Origin: Phycisphaerae bacterium
Lineage (GTDB): Bacteria > Planctomycetota > Phycisphaerae > UBA1845 > UTPLA1
Length of the DNA stretch: 64,000 nucleotides
Direction of reading: 5' to 3'
NCBI GenBank assembly: GCA_035275405.1
Contig: DATEMU010000007.1
Span: 62,001 to 126,000 of the forward strand
Below are positions 1 through 8,371 of this stretch, in pieces. The notes under the pieces were generated by a model. That model ran no database searches. It was not told the origin of the DNA and was given only the letters and a program-made list of their open reading frames with translations. How positions within the stretch are numbered: the stretch's first letter is position 1; every line of letters begins with the position of its first letter. The translations under genes were made by a program, and so were the position numbers.

Positions 1-1
1 G

Positions 2-262
2 CTGCTCTGGACGCGGACGATCGGCTCGACGTTTGTCGGCCAGTTTGTTGACAGTGCGATTTTTTACCCGATAGCGTTTTACAAGATTTGGGACGACGAA
101 ACGATGATCAAGGTCGTCCTTTTCAACTGGGTCTTCAAGGTCTCCGTCGAAGTCGTCTTCACGCCGATCACCTACGCCATCGTCGGCTGGCTCAAACGCG
201 CCGAGAACGAGGACTACTACGACCACCGCACCGACTTCACGCCGTTTTCGTTAAGTGACTGA
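2..262 (+). CDS. Queuosine precursor transporter (YhhQ/VUT family), C-terminal part
   Basis: The left window edge cuts this gene; 86 codons remain and end at a TGA. The visible part has a membrane segment with the family signature around RTIGSTFVGQFVDS, a second hydrophobic stretch (VVLFNWVFKVSVEVVFTPITY), and a charged tail LKRAENEDYYD. This matches the C-terminus of the YhhQ/VUT family, inner-membrane proteins that import queuosine precursors such as preQ0/preQ1 for tRNA wobble modification. The family call rests on the GQ..DS motif and the typical K..E..D.YD ending. Its operon context lies outside the window. Confidence 0.72.
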   Translation: MLWTRTIGSTFVGQFVDSAIFYPIAFYKIWDDETMIKVVLFNWVFKVSVEVVFTPITYAIVGWLKRAENEDYYDHRTDFTPFSLSD

Positions 263-280
263 GCAACGTCTTTATGAATT

Positions 281-373
281 AACCACAGAGACACAGATGC
301 CCAGAGGATGGACGAGGAGGCTTTTGTTTTCTTCACAAAATACGTCGTCTCTGCGTCTCTGTGCCTCTGTGGT
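281..373. repeat. Inverted repeat, ACCACAGAGACACAG family
   Basis: The left arm at 282-296 (ACCACAGAGACACAG) and the right arm at 359-373 (CTGTGCCTCTGTGGT) are reverse complements at 14 of 15 positions, with about 62 nt between. The element fills the gap between the transporter stop and the convergent dGTPase stop, so it could also act as a transcript-end hairpin. The same family recurs at 11846-11920, where it is translated. Confidence 0.85.
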
Positions 374-381
374 GATCGTCT

Positions 382-1551
382 CTAGCCGAAGTGAAACGGC
401 GCGAACAGTCGCCGGTGCTCCTCCTGGCAATACCGATCCGTCATCCCCGCGATATAGTCGCAAATGACGCGATGCGGACCTTGCTCCGCCACGCGTGACG
501 AATACCGCTCCGGCATCAGCGCCGGTTCCGCCATGTAGGCCTCGAACAAGTCGCGGATCAGCCGACGCGCCTTCGAATCCATCCGCACGACCGTATACGT
601 TCGATAAACCGATTCGAGAAGCAGTCGCCCCAGTTCCTCCATGCCGGTTTGAGTCTGCGTTGAGAAGGCGATCAGTTCCCGATCGCAGCGTCGCACATCG
701 TCCGCGCTCTTCACTCCGTCCTCCGCGATCCGTCGCGCGCTTTCTGCGGCCGCATCCTCCGCCAGGTGCGCCGCGATGCGATCCAGGATTGGTCGGCGTA
801 TCGAATGCAGGGGCACATCGGGATGGGCCCGTCTCACCGCCTCCGCCGCCGTCTTCCAGATCGCGCTCTGCGCGAGCGCGGCCTCCGTCAGCACGCCCTG
901 CCCCAGTCCGTCCTCGATGTCATGCAGCGTATAGGCGATCGGGTCCGCCAAGTCCACGATCTGACCTTCCAGCGACGCCTTTGGCCCGCTCTCCACCAGC
1001 ATTCGCGTCGATTCATCCCGCGCGCCGCCGCGATCCGGCCTGTCGTACCAGGTCTGGTGTTTAATCAGCGACTCGCGGACTTCAAAAGACAAATTAAGCC
1101 CGCGAAAGTCCGGGTAAGGGTGTTCGAGATAATCGACAACGCGCAGCGATTGCAGATTGTGCTCGAACCCGCCGTGCGCAGTCATCAACTCCGCCAGCGC
1201 CTTCTCCCCCGCATGACCAAACGGCGCATGCCCCAGGTCGTGCGCCAGCGCGATCGCCCCGGCCAGCCGCCCATTCAGTGACAGCAGTCCCGCCAGACGC
1301 TGTGCCTGGGCGACGACTTCCAGCGTATGCGTCAGCCGCGTGCGGAAATGATCCCCCACGCCGGTCACAAAGACCTGCGTCTTGTGCCCGAGCCGTCGAA
1401 ACGCCATGCAGTTGATAATCCGCTGCCGATCCACCTCAAATGGCCCTTGCCCGCCCGCATACGGATCCCCCTGCGCCCGCCCGCGCGATTGTTCATCGCC
1501 TACGGCATAGCGTGCGAGCGATCCATTGGGTTTCTCCTCCACTTTCGCCAT
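382..1551 (-). CDS. dgt: Deoxyguanosinetriphosphate triphosphohydrolase-like protein (HD domain)
   Basis: The product has 389 residues, typical for the short dGTPase class. It carries the N-terminal family block (LARYAV...SRGR, then DRQRIIN..AFRRLGHKTQVF) and the HD metal site: H75, H104-D105 in AHDLGHAPFGHAGE, H108 and H113, with a later aspartate in DLADPIAYTLHDIEDG. The family hydrolyses dNTPs to deoxynucleosides and triphosphate, affecting nucleotide pools. The only plausible ATG (1551) lies inside a GAATAGCGAATGGCG-type repeat. The gene follows the HIT gene on the same strand, 17 nt apart, and the two are probably cotranscribed. The substrate cannot be told from sequence. Confidence 0.9.
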   Translation of the reverse strand: MAKVEEKPNGSLARYAVGDEQSRGRAQGDPYAGGQGPFEVDRQRIINCMAFRRLGHKTQVFVTGVGDHFRTRLTHTLEVVAQAQRLAGLLSLNGRLAGAIALAHDLGHAPFGHAGEKALAELMTAHGGFEHNLQSLRVVDYLEHPYPDFRGLNLSFEVRESLIKHQTWYDRPDRGGARDESTRMLVESGPKASLEGQIVDLADPIAYTLHDIEDGLGQGVLTEAALAQSAIWKTAAEAVRRAHPDVPLHSIRRPILDRIAAHLAEDAAAESARRIAEDGVKSADDVRRCDRELIAFSTQTQTGMEELGRLLLESVYRTYTVVRMDSKARRLIRDLFEAYMAEPALMPERYSSRVAEQGPHRVICDYIAGMTDRYCQEEHRRLFAPFHFG

Positions 1552-1574
1552 TCGCTATTCGCCATTCGCTATTT
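1545..1574. repeat. Tandem ATTCGCTATTCGC-type repeat at the HIT/dGTPase junction
   Basis: About two and a half copies of the unit (T)TCGCCATTCGCTA. On the minus strand this short stretch holds both the TAG stop of the HIT gene (1569-1571) and the ATG start of the dGTPase gene (1551-1549). The same unit recurs as an inverted pair at 43064-43143. Confidence 0.85.
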
Positions 1575-2090
1575 GGAAGGCAGTCCCATGTTCCCCGCCG
1601 CTTCTTTCAAGCGTACGTACATCTTGTCCAGTCCCTCAGGGATCACCCGCACATCCCCCAGCACCGCCATGAAATTCGTATCGCCATTCCAGCGCGGCAC
1701 AACGTGGACATGTAAATGATCCGGCACCCCCGCCCCGGCGCACAAGCCGAAGTTGATCCCGATGTTGAATCCCTGCGCCCCGACGGCCTGCGCCAGGAGG
1801 CTCTTGGCGTCGCGCGTCTGCTTCCACAAGTCCCCCAGCGGTCCGTCGCCGAGATCCGCAAAATCAGCCTTGTGCGCGAGCGGCGCAACGAGCAAATGCC
1901 CGTTGGTGTACGGAAACCGGTTCATCACCACCATCGTTTCCGCCGTGCGCCACAGGACATGGTTCGCCGCATCGGCCGCCGCCGCATCCCGGTACTCGCA
2001 GAAAAAACATCCCCCGGGCTTGTCGCCGGAGAGCGAACGGATGTACTCCATCCGCCACGGCGCCCAAAGGTTGTGCGGGAATTCGCTCAT
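1569..2090 (-). CDS. HIT family hydrolase / AP4A phosphorylase-like
   Basis: 173 residues. The histidine triad HLHVHVVPRW (H125, H127, H129) is the nucleotide-binding catalytic motif of HIT proteins, which cleave dinucleoside polyphosphates or nucleotidyl conjugates. C28 and C31 (CFFC) form the zinc-binding half site common in this subgroup. The start LWAPWRMEYI is characteristic of the bacterial AP4A-phosphorylase-like branch, so I begin at the ATG at 2090. A longer reading frame upstream overlaps coaX and is not credible. The stop lies in a repeat, just before the downstream dGTPase start. The pairing suggests nucleotide-pool housekeeping (inference). Confidence 0.88.
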   Translation of the reverse strand: MSEFPHNLWAPWRMEYIRSLSGDKPGGCFFCEYRDAAAADAANHVLWRTAETMVVMNRFPYTNGHLLVAPLAHKADFADLGDGPLGDLWKQTRDAKSLLAQAVGAQGFNIGINFGLCAGAGVPDHLHVHVVPRWNGDTNFMAVLGDVRVIPEGLDKMYVRLKEAAGNMGLPSK

Positions 2091-2213
2091 TGCAATAGGA
2101 TCGCTTTCGATCTGCTTCACCGTACCCTCGCCATGAAATGCCGTCAACGCGGCTCCGTGGTTGGTGTATTGGCGTTTCCTTTCGCTATAATCCGCGCACT
2201 TCTGAGGAGCCCC

Positions 2214-3029
2214 ATGGACGACGCCGAAGTCTTGCAGGACCCCCGTTCCGCCGCCAGTCTGCTGATCTTTGAGATCGGCAACTCGCACGTCTCCGTCGCC
2301 ACCGCCGTCGGCAACTCCATCCGCACGAATCACCGCTTTGCCCGCGACCAGTTCGACGCGATGATCCACCACGCCGACGAAGCCTGGGATGCTCTGCCCG
2401 ACGATCGCCGCAAGGCCGTCGCCGCCGCCTCTGTCGTGCCCGATGTCCTTGCCGAACTCCGCGGCCGATTGGAGGAGCGTTATGACGACGCGCCGCTCCT
2501 GGCCGTCGGCGATGAACTCCACCGCCCCATGTCGCTCGCCGTCGAGGCCCCCGAGACCGTCGGCGTCGACCGCGTCTGCTCCGCCGCCGCCGCCTATGAC
2601 GTCATCGGCCGCGCCTGCGCCGTCGCCAGCTTTGGCACCGCCATCACCATCGACTGCGTCAATGACGAGGGCGTATTCATGGGCGGCGCCATTCTCCCCG
2701 GTCTGGCCCTGTCCGCCCACGCCCTGCACGAAGGAACCGCTGCACTACCCGAAGTCGTGATCGAGCCGACCGGCGCGACGTATGGCGCGACGACCGAGCA
2801 GTGCATCCGCAATGGCGTGATTTACGGAGCCGTCGGCGCGCTCCGCGAGATTACCGAGCGCTACGCGACCCAGCTCGGCAGTTGGCCGCAACTTGTCGTC
2901 ACCGGCGGAAACGCTGAACTGGTGCAGTCGCAGTGCGAGTTCATCGACAATGTCGTGCCCGACTTGTGCATCCGCGGCATCGCCCTCGCCTATCGCCGCC
3001 ACTTCGCGCCGTTTGAAGAAGCATCATGA
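2214..3029 (+). CDS. coaX: Type III pantothenate kinase
   Basis: 271 residues. It would phosphorylate pantothenate with ATP, the first step of CoA synthesis. Family motifs are visible in order: the N-terminal phosphate loop LIFEIGNS (19-24), VDR (118-120), GTAITID (141-147) and GGAILPG (157-163). The start ATG at 2214 follows a GAGGA Shine-Dalgarno and is divergent from the HIT gene. Position 20 is Glu where the family usually has Asp (DxGN); this residue helps bind metal, so activity should be tested. The stop overlaps the next gene start as ATGA, so translation is coupled to the MnmE-like GTPase. Confidence 0.85.
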   Translation: MDDAEVLQDPRSAASLLIFEIGNSHVSVATAVGNSIRTNHRFARDQFDAMIHHADEAWDALPDDRRKAVAAASVVPDVLAELRGRLEERYDDAPLLAVGDELHRPMSLAVEAPETVGVDRVCSAAAAYDVIGRACAVASFGTAITIDCVNDEGVFMGGAILPGLALSAHALHEGTAALPEVVIEPTGATYGATTEQCIRNGVIYGAVGALREITERYATQLGSWPQLVVTGGNAELVQSQCEFIDNVVPDLCIRGIALAYRRHFAPFEEAS

Positions 3030-4156
3030 CCCAGGAGCAGCCCACCATCGCGGCGCTGCTCACGCCGCTGGCGCCGGGGGCCATCGCTGTCGTCGCCCTC
3101 GCCGGACCGCGCACCGATGAGGTTTTGGCGAAGATTCTCCGCAAGCCGCGCGACGATCACCCGCTCGCATTAACGGCGAATCGCCCGACCTTCTGCCGGA
3201 TCTTCGACGGCGAAACACCCCTCGACGACGCCGTTGCGGTCCGAATTGACGATCCGACCCATCCCCGCGCCGAGCTCTGCACGCATGGCGGCGTGCGCAT
3301 TGCCCAGCGGCTGCTGCAATTGCTCGAACAACTCGGCGCAAGAATTGTGCCCGCGCAGGACTTCTGCGACGCCGTCGCGCTCATCCACCCCATCGAGCGC
3401 GACGTGGACTTGGCGCTGCTGCGCTCGCCATCCCGGCGACTGACGCAATGGTTATTGTCGCAGCGCGTGATCCTCCCCCCATTCATGGATCGCCTCGCCG
3501 CATTGACGACCGCCGAACGCAACGCGTTTGTCCGCCGAAGCCGCGCGGCGATTCGCCTGCTCCAGGGACTTTCCATCGCCCTCATGGGTCCGCCCAACGC
3601 CGGGAAAAGCACGCTCGCCAACCGCCTCATCGGCCGCGATCGCGTCATCACCTCCGACATCCCCGGAACGACGCGCGACTGGGTCTCCGAAACTGCCTTC
3701 ATCCAGGGCTGGCCGGTCACCCTGACCGACACGGCGGGCATTCGCGAGACCGATTGCGCCATCGAGACCGAAGCCATCGCCCGCGGTCGAGCCCAGGCCC
3801 ACCGCGCCGATGTGGTGCTCATGATTCTTGATGCAACGACACCCGCCGCGGAGCAACATGTAATTTTCGAACGATTGACAACTCTGCTACCACCGGAAAC
3901 CCCGCGCCTCATCGTGCTGAACAAATGCGATTTGTCACCTTCTCCCTTTCAGGGAGAGGGCCGGGGCGCTCTGGACTCGCCGTGGCGAGGTGATGGTTTG
4001 AACACACGAGGGCTGCCCACTCACGTTATTTCTCTCTCCGCCCTTACCGGCTTTGCTATTGATGCTCTGGAATGTCAGATTGCAGCGTCTTTCAGTCTGG
4101 ACGGGCTTTCCGACTCGATCCCCACGGGCTTCCTACCCTCTCATGTTGAGACGTGA
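3026..4156 (+). CDS. Divergent MnmE/TrmE-like GTPase
   Basis: 376 residues, compared with about 450 for MnmE. The N-terminus (TIAALLTPLAPGAIAVVALAG) resembles the tetrahydrofolate-binding domain. The G domain is intact: P-loop GPPNAGKS (188-195), TT in G2, DTAG (235-238), NKCD (299-302) and SAL (338-340). Two MnmE hallmarks are missing: the GEFT-RAF-NGK block is reduced to PAQDFCDAVALIHP, and there is no C-terminal C-x-GK motif, which in MnmE is needed for U34 tRNA modification. Residues of about 304-330, between G4 and G5, are encoded by a dispersed repeat. It overlaps coaX by four bases. A true MnmE role is doubtful; it may be a paralogue with another function. Confidence 0.75.
   Translation: MTQEQPTIAALLTPLAPGAIAVVALAGPRTDEVLAKILRKPRDDHPLALTANRPTFCRIFDGETPLDDAVAVRIDDPTHPRAELCTHGGVRIAQRLLQLLEQLGARIVPAQDFCDAVALIHPIERDVDLALLRSPSRRLTQWLLSQRVILPPFMDRLAALTTAERNAFVRRSRAAIRLLQGLSIALMGPPNAGKSTLANRLIGRDRVITSDIPGTTRDWVSETAFIQGWPVTLTDTAGIRETDCAIETEAIARGRAQAHRADVVLMILDATTPAAEQHVIFERLTTLLPPETPRLIVLNKCDLSPSPFQGEGRGALDSPWRGDGLNTRGLPTHVISLSALTGFAIDALECQIAASFSLDGLSDSIPTGFLPSHVET
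3938..3967. repeat. Palindromic CTCCCTTTCAGGGAG repeat inside the MnmE-like gene
   Basis: The palindrome CTCCCT-TTC-AGGGAG is followed by GGCCGGGGCG, a dispersed-repeat type seen in many GC-rich bacteria and typically translated as PSPFQGEGRG. Here it is read in frame exactly that way, in the loop between the NKCD and SA motifs of the GTPase. Confidence 0.7.
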
Positions 4157-4197
4157 TATACTGGTTCACGTTAGCCGTCGATCGCTAAGGGCCCACC

Positions 4198-5466
4198 ATG
4201 AACGACACCGCCGTCAAAGAAGCCGCCGCGTTCACATTTTGTCCGAAGTGCGGAAGTTCGCTTGTCGAGGGTCGCTGCACAAAATGTCAATGGACAATAC
4301 CGGCGCCGGCCTCGTATTCGCCTGGTGTGCCCAGGCGGCGTCGCATGGAAATCTTGATCGGCTCACTGGCGCTCGTCCTTCTCGTCAGTATCGGGCTGAA
4401 CTTCCTCTTGAATTTCGATTCGATGGTTCAATGGTTGCCGGCGGACGTGCTCCTCTGGATGGACGATGGCAAAGGTAATGCGTCGGCCGATCTGATACGT
4501 CGACTTCGCGACGGAAAGCTGTCCGACCGCCAGCTTGCCAAACTCGTAAGCCAACGGATCTCCGATCCCCGACTCGTATTGCGATCGCCGTTTCCAGTGG
4601 GTCACGAACAAGTCGTCCACATTGAACAGAATTGCCGCATGCCGCTGGATAAGCTATCCGTTGAGATGGCGGATTGGAGGGTACTCGTCGATGGGGCGGA
4701 AGTCTTTAATTCGACGAGCCACGTGAACTTGAAGACAGAAGACAAGGTAACGAAATCCCGAAAGAAAAAGACGCCTCGATTCGGGGAGGGCCAACGCGCG
4801 CAGACTGTCACCCTTATGCCGCTGGAAGCGGGAAGCCATTCGATTCAATTAACCGGCGACATGACCGTATTTCGGAGTAAGGAAAACAGAGAGATCGTCT
4901 ACTGCCGGCCGGTTTCGGTAAACAGGAACCTTGAAATCTCTGGCGACCTGGCGGATTACGCCAAGCCTCGCACGGACTCCCAATTACTCGAACTAATGAG
5001 GAACGGGTGTGTGGCCTATTCGTGGTGGGCCGGAAAGGAGGAGGATGAATACCGTAACTACCGCTTGTCGCTCTGGGCGGCCTCGCCAGGCATTCCTTTC
5101 ATCGCGACGGTTTGGGTCCGCGTGGGTTCCACCGGCGACTTCACGAAAGTCGGGCTATTCACCAATAGGGGCTCTACTTCGACGATCTCTTGGGGAGACC
5201 AGTACTCGCTGGTCGATGTCCCTGGAATCTCAGACGCACGCCGCATTCAAGTAAGGCTGACGCCTGACCTTGCCACAGCATTTAAGAATGGGCACCGGGA
5301 GTTTTTCGCCGTTATCATTGAATGGGATTCGGTTCCAGTCCGGCATCGCCGCGTTGGACAGTGTCCCAACCCCGCAACCGACGAATATCGCCTGCCGTCT
5401 CGTGTGCGAAAATCTAACAACAAAAAGAACGAATCCCCGGCAAGCGAAGGCGACGAAGAAATCTAG
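4198..5466 (+). CDS. Zinc-ribbon single-pass membrane protein, unknown function
   Basis: 422 residues, not recognised. The N-terminus is a four-cysteine zinc ribbon (C15, C18, C27, C30: CPKCGSS...GRCTKCQW), followed by a basic patch RRRR and one transmembrane helix at about 50-73. The remaining 350 residues look extracytoplasmic and beta-rich, without a motif I can name, and end in a Lys/Glu-rich tail. The ATG at 4198 is the first in frame after the GTPase stop. Base composition looks somewhat lower in GC than the neighbours. The next gene is convergent (stop at 5489). A small zinc ribbon on the cytoplasmic side and a large exported sensor-like domain would fit a membrane regulator, but this is inference. 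Confidence 0.75.
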   Translation: MNDTAVKEAAAFTFCPKCGSSLVEGRCTKCQWTIPAPASYSPGVPRRRRMEILIGSLALVLLVSIGLNFLLNFDSMVQWLPADVLLWMDDGKGNASADLIRRLRDGKLSDRQLAKLVSQRISDPRLVLRSPFPVGHEQVVHIEQNCRMPLDKLSVEMADWRVLVDGAEVFNSTSHVNLKTEDKVTKSRKKKTPRFGEGQRAQTVTLMPLEAGSHSIQLTGDMTVFRSKENREIVYCRPVSVNRNLEISGDLADYAKPRTDSQLLELMRNGCVAYSWWAGKEEDEYRNYRLSLWAASPGIPFIATVWVRVGSTGDFTKVGLFTNRGSTSTISWGDQYSLVDVPGISDARRIQVRLTPDLATAFKNGHREFFAVIIEWDSVPVRHRRVGQCPNPATDEYRLPSRVRKSNNKKNESPASEGDEEI

Positions 5467-5488
5467 ACTGCGAAAACTTGCAGCTACG

Positions 5489-6787
5489 CTACGAAATCTT
5501 CGCCACCAATATCGTTCGATCGTCGTCCGCCGACTTGCCCGCCGTGAACTCCGCGACCGACTCCAGCACCGCGTCGATCAGCGCCTTGGCCCCCGGTCGG
5601 CACGCTTCGAGCACCTGGTCGAGTCGCTCGGTCCCAAACTGCTCGCCCCGTTCATTCTGGGCCTCGGTGATGCCATCCGTATACAAGATGATCTGGTCGC
5701 CGGGGCGCAAGCCTTGCGTCGCCTCCTCGTACGACACGCCGGGAAAAATTCCGAGCGGCACTTGCCCCGCGCCGTCCAGCGACGACATCGTCCCATCGTC
5801 GCAATGCTTGAGCCGCGGCGGGTTGTGACCGGCGGACGAATAGGAAAGCGTCCGCGTCGCCGGATCGTAGATGCCGTAGAACGCCGTGACAAAACTGCCC
5901 GTCTGACCGGTATACCGCTTGCAAAGCTGCTCGTTCAGGTAGCACAGCATCCGGCACGGCGGCGTCGGCGGCCCCGGCTGCGTGTGGGCGAGGCTGTGCG
6001 TGATCGCCATCACGACCGCCGCTGCCGTCCCGTGGCCGCTGACGTCCGCGATCAGGATGCCCCATTTTCCGTCCGCCAACGGGAAGAAATCGTAATAGTC
6101 CCCGCCCGCGCGGTGCGATGTTTGATAGTGCGCCGCCAGGTCCATGGTCGGGATCTTCGGCAGCGTCGCCGGAAGCAGCGAACGCTGGATCTCCTCGACC
6201 GCCTTCAACTCCCGATCGACCTCGTCGTACGCCTCCTGCAATTCCTGCTTGAGCACGAGGTTGGTTGTCGCCCGGCCGAACAGGTTCGACATCCATACGA
6301 GCGTGGGCAGCTCTTCGCGTTCGAACGAATGCGCCTTCTCGCGCATTAGTATGACCATGTTTAGTGCCTTGCCCTGGTCGTACAGCGGCAGCGCGATCAG
6401 CGAACGCTGCCCCGCGAAATACTCCGCCGCCGGATCATCCGCAGCGACCTTCAAGTCGTCGATTAACCGCGGCTCGTCGCCATAGAGCAACTCGCCAAGC
6501 AATCCGCCGGACAGTCGCGGCAGCTTGTGCTTTTCCTTCCACGGATTGACCGGCTCCTTCCACAGATTGCTTCGCGTAATCAGATACTGCGGCCGCGGCA
6601 CATCCCGCCGGCTGAGCGTGACCGTCCGGTCGCTCGGCAACAGCTTGCGCATCCGCGCCACGTAGGCCGCGACCATCTGCTGCGGGTCGGTCTGCCCGCT
6701 CATCTCGCGCATGGTCTCAACGATATGGTCCAGGCGCTGCTTCCAGTCGCCCTTGACCGCCGTCGGATTTTCCTGGATGGCTTCCAC
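5489..6787 (-). CDS. GAF-SpoIIE serine phosphatase (PP2C type)
   Basis: 432 residues. An N-terminal GAF-like sensor (about 20-190) is joined by a helical linker (LKQELQEAYDEVDRELKAVEEIQRSLLP), the usual GAF/PP2C connector, to a SpoIIE/RsbU-type PP2C domain (about 225-432). Metal-site motifs are present: GGDYYDF, ADVSGHG, DGITEA and DDDRT near the end. Such phosphatases usually dephosphorylate an anti-anti-sigma (STAS) protein in partner switching. No STAS or RsbW-like gene lies nearby, so the partner is encoded elsewhere. A second enzyme of the same architecture is at 8372-9664. No membrane segment is visible, so it is probably cytosolic. Confidence 0.9.
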   Translation of the reverse strand: MEAIQENPTAVKGDWKQRLDHIVETMREMSGQTDPQQMVAAYVARMRKLLPSDRTVTLSRRDVPRPQYLITRSNLWKEPVNPWKEKHKLPRLSGGLLGELLYGDEPRLIDDLKVAADDPAAEYFAGQRSLIALPLYDQGKALNMVILMREKAHSFEREELPTLVWMSNLFGRATTNLVLKQELQEAYDEVDRELKAVEEIQRSLLPATLPKIPTMDLAAHYQTSHRAGGDYYDFFPLADGKWGILIADVSGHGTAAAVVMAITHSLAHTQPGPPTPPCRMLCYLNEQLCKRYTGQTGSFVTAFYGIYDPATRTLSYSSAGHNPPRLKHCDDGTMSSLDGAGQVPLGIFPGVSYEEATQGLRPGDQIILYTDGITEAQNERGEQFGTERLDQVLEACRPGAKALIDAVLESVAEFTAGKSADDDRTILVAKIS

Positions 6788-6897
6788 ATCGCCTCGCTTG
6801 CGGCCCTTGCCCCTATGATAGCCGCCCCTTGCGAGACCGTCCGCTGTTTCTGGCCTTCCACGCCCGCTGATCTATCAGCCGAAGTCGGCGTGGTGTC

Positions 6898-8313
6898 TCA
6901 ATTCTGCGGCGCTGAAGCCATGTTCAGCGACTTGTTCAAATCAGCGAGTATTTGCCTGGCGGCCGTTTCATGCCCGAGGGCCGTCCAGTGCTGATCGTAC
7001 GTGTAATACACCTGCCGACCTTGTGCTGCGTCGTCGCACAGGGGCTGCGTCAAACTGACAAAAGGGATGGATCGCCGTTCGCACCACTCGCGCACCAACG
7101 TCTCTTGAACCGGAAACCGGGCCAATAGTTCCGAGATGAGCGCCTTACCTTCCGGCAGATCGAGAGGGTCCTTCTTGAAGCGCATGTAGTCGCGCACGCG
7201 ATCGGCGTCCAAATGCTCCGCCGCGAGCGGAAACACGACACGCGCTTTGGAGGGCGCGTAGGCAATGATGAGCCAGGCTCCGCCCGATTCGCAGGCCTTC
7301 TGGAGCTTCTTGAGGAGCTCCGTCATGATGTACCACGAGCCCTCCAGCTCCAGTTTCTCTCGGCGAACGGCGAGTTCCGTCAGCTGATTTGCGCCGAAGG
7401 CATACGCGGGGCCGTCCTCACTCGGCACGCGAAGGGGCAACCACGACATGGACTCCTGCCCCCGATACGAGCCATTTGAACGGAGGGCCCCCATTTTTTC
7501 GCAGAGGAATTCGTTGATCTTGAAGACGAGCGCCGAAGTCGCCACGGCCTGCTTGAGCGTCACACCCGCCCGCACCGCCGTCCGTGCGGAACGGAAGTCA
7601 TTTCCCTCATAAACCATGCAGATGACGTATTTCGGTTTTTTGGGAAGGCCGTAGCGCTCCACCGCCGCCACGTATTCCGGAGGGCCGTACCCGGAGATGC
7701 CGAGATTGCACACGCTCAACCCGCTCTGCTGCATGAGCCGCGCCGGCCACGACTCCTCGTCGCGCACGCGCGAGCCCTCGGTGAAAGAATCGCCCACTGC
7801 GACGATGTCGCACTGCGCCAGAGCTCTGGCATTACGAAATCCCTCGGTGTCATAGCTCATCACCAACTCGACCGTCCCGTACCCGGGCGGCGTCTGGGGA
7901 AACGAGCGCTTCGTTTTGGGCAGGTCTTCGTAGGACCCGCGATAGACGGCCTTCGTCGGTCGGTGATACACATGCTCGTCCGGTGCATAGGGATAGTCCG
8001 TCACCGCCCGCAGCACCAGATCGACCGCAAATAGCGAGGGGATCAACCCGATGAACATCGCCAGGACGCTGAATACCCGCCGCTTCTTCACCGCCGGCGT
8101 CGGGGAGAAATGCAGAAACAGGAGGATCAACGAGAGGATTCCCGCGACGACGAGCCAGGAAAAATGCGCCCGCGAATAGCGTCCCAGAAGAACATGCTGC
8201 TCCCGCGCCACGAGTTTGGCCACGTTGCTCGGTATCGCCCAGGCGATCGCGTTGCCGACGATCACGCCGCCCAGGACCATTCGATCGAAGAACGGGGATC
8301 GCAAATCTCTCAC
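6898..8313 (-). CDS. Membrane-anchored SGNH/DHHW-type hydrolase
   Basis: 471 residues. Three hydrophobic segments at the N-terminus (around 12-25, 48-67 and 78-100) anchor a periplasmic domain with SGNH blocks: the Ser motif AVGDSFTEG, a glycine block NLGISGYGP, the Asn motif YEGNDFR, and a C-terminal Asp/His pair in YDQHWTALGHE. This resembles AlgX/DHHW-type proteins, which are often esterases or O-acetyl transferases acting on exported polysaccharides. The substrate is unknown. The gene lies between two GAF-SpoIIE phosphatase genes on the same strand, with gaps of about 110 and 58 nt, so the three may form one transcription unit. I accept the first ATG, just before the first hydrophobic segment. 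Confidence 0.82.
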   Translation of the reverse strand: MRDLRSPFFDRMVLGGVIVGNAIAWAIPSNVAKLVAREQHVLLGRYSRAHFSWLVVAGILSLILLFLHFSPTPAVKKRRVFSVLAMFIGLIPSLFAVDLVLRAVTDYPYAPDEHVYHRPTKAVYRGSYEDLPKTKRSFPQTPPGYGTVELVMSYDTEGFRNARALAQCDIVAVGDSFTEGSRVRDEESWPARLMQQSGLSVCNLGISGYGPPEYVAAVERYGLPKKPKYVICMVYEGNDFRSARTAVRAGVTLKQAVATSALVFKINEFLCEKMGALRSNGSYRGQESMSWLPLRVPSEDGPAYAFGANQLTELAVRREKLELEGSWYIMTELLKKLQKACESGGAWLIIAYAPSKARVVFPLAAEHLDADRVRDYMRFKKDPLDLPEGKALISELLARFPVQETLVREWCERRSIPFVSLTQPLCDDAAQGRQVYYTYDQHWTALGHETAARQILADLNKSLNMASAPQN

Positions 8314-8371
8314 GTGCCGCTCCGCAATCGGATCTTGTTTTGCAATGGGTAACTTGAGTCTTCGGGGCTTC

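Noticed and set aside
1716..2213. N-terminal extension of coaX to 1716
   Set aside because: It overlaps the HIT gene on the other strand and its translation is Arg/Pro-rich and unlike the family. The ATG at 2214 has a ribosome site.
3157..3924. Long open frame on the minus strand across the MnmE-like gene
   Set aside because: It is the mirror frame of a GC-rich gene, with Arg/Ser-rich low-complexity translation and no motif. The plus-strand GTPase has all G motifs.
3026..4156. Naming this gene mnmE
   Set aside because: The C-terminal C-x-GK motif and the GEFT-RAF-NGK block are absent, so the standard function cannot be assumed.
6788..6897. A tRNA or small RNA in the gaps between genes
   Set aside because: No cloverleaf, GTTCRA-type T loop or CCA end was seen here or in other intergenic gaps.
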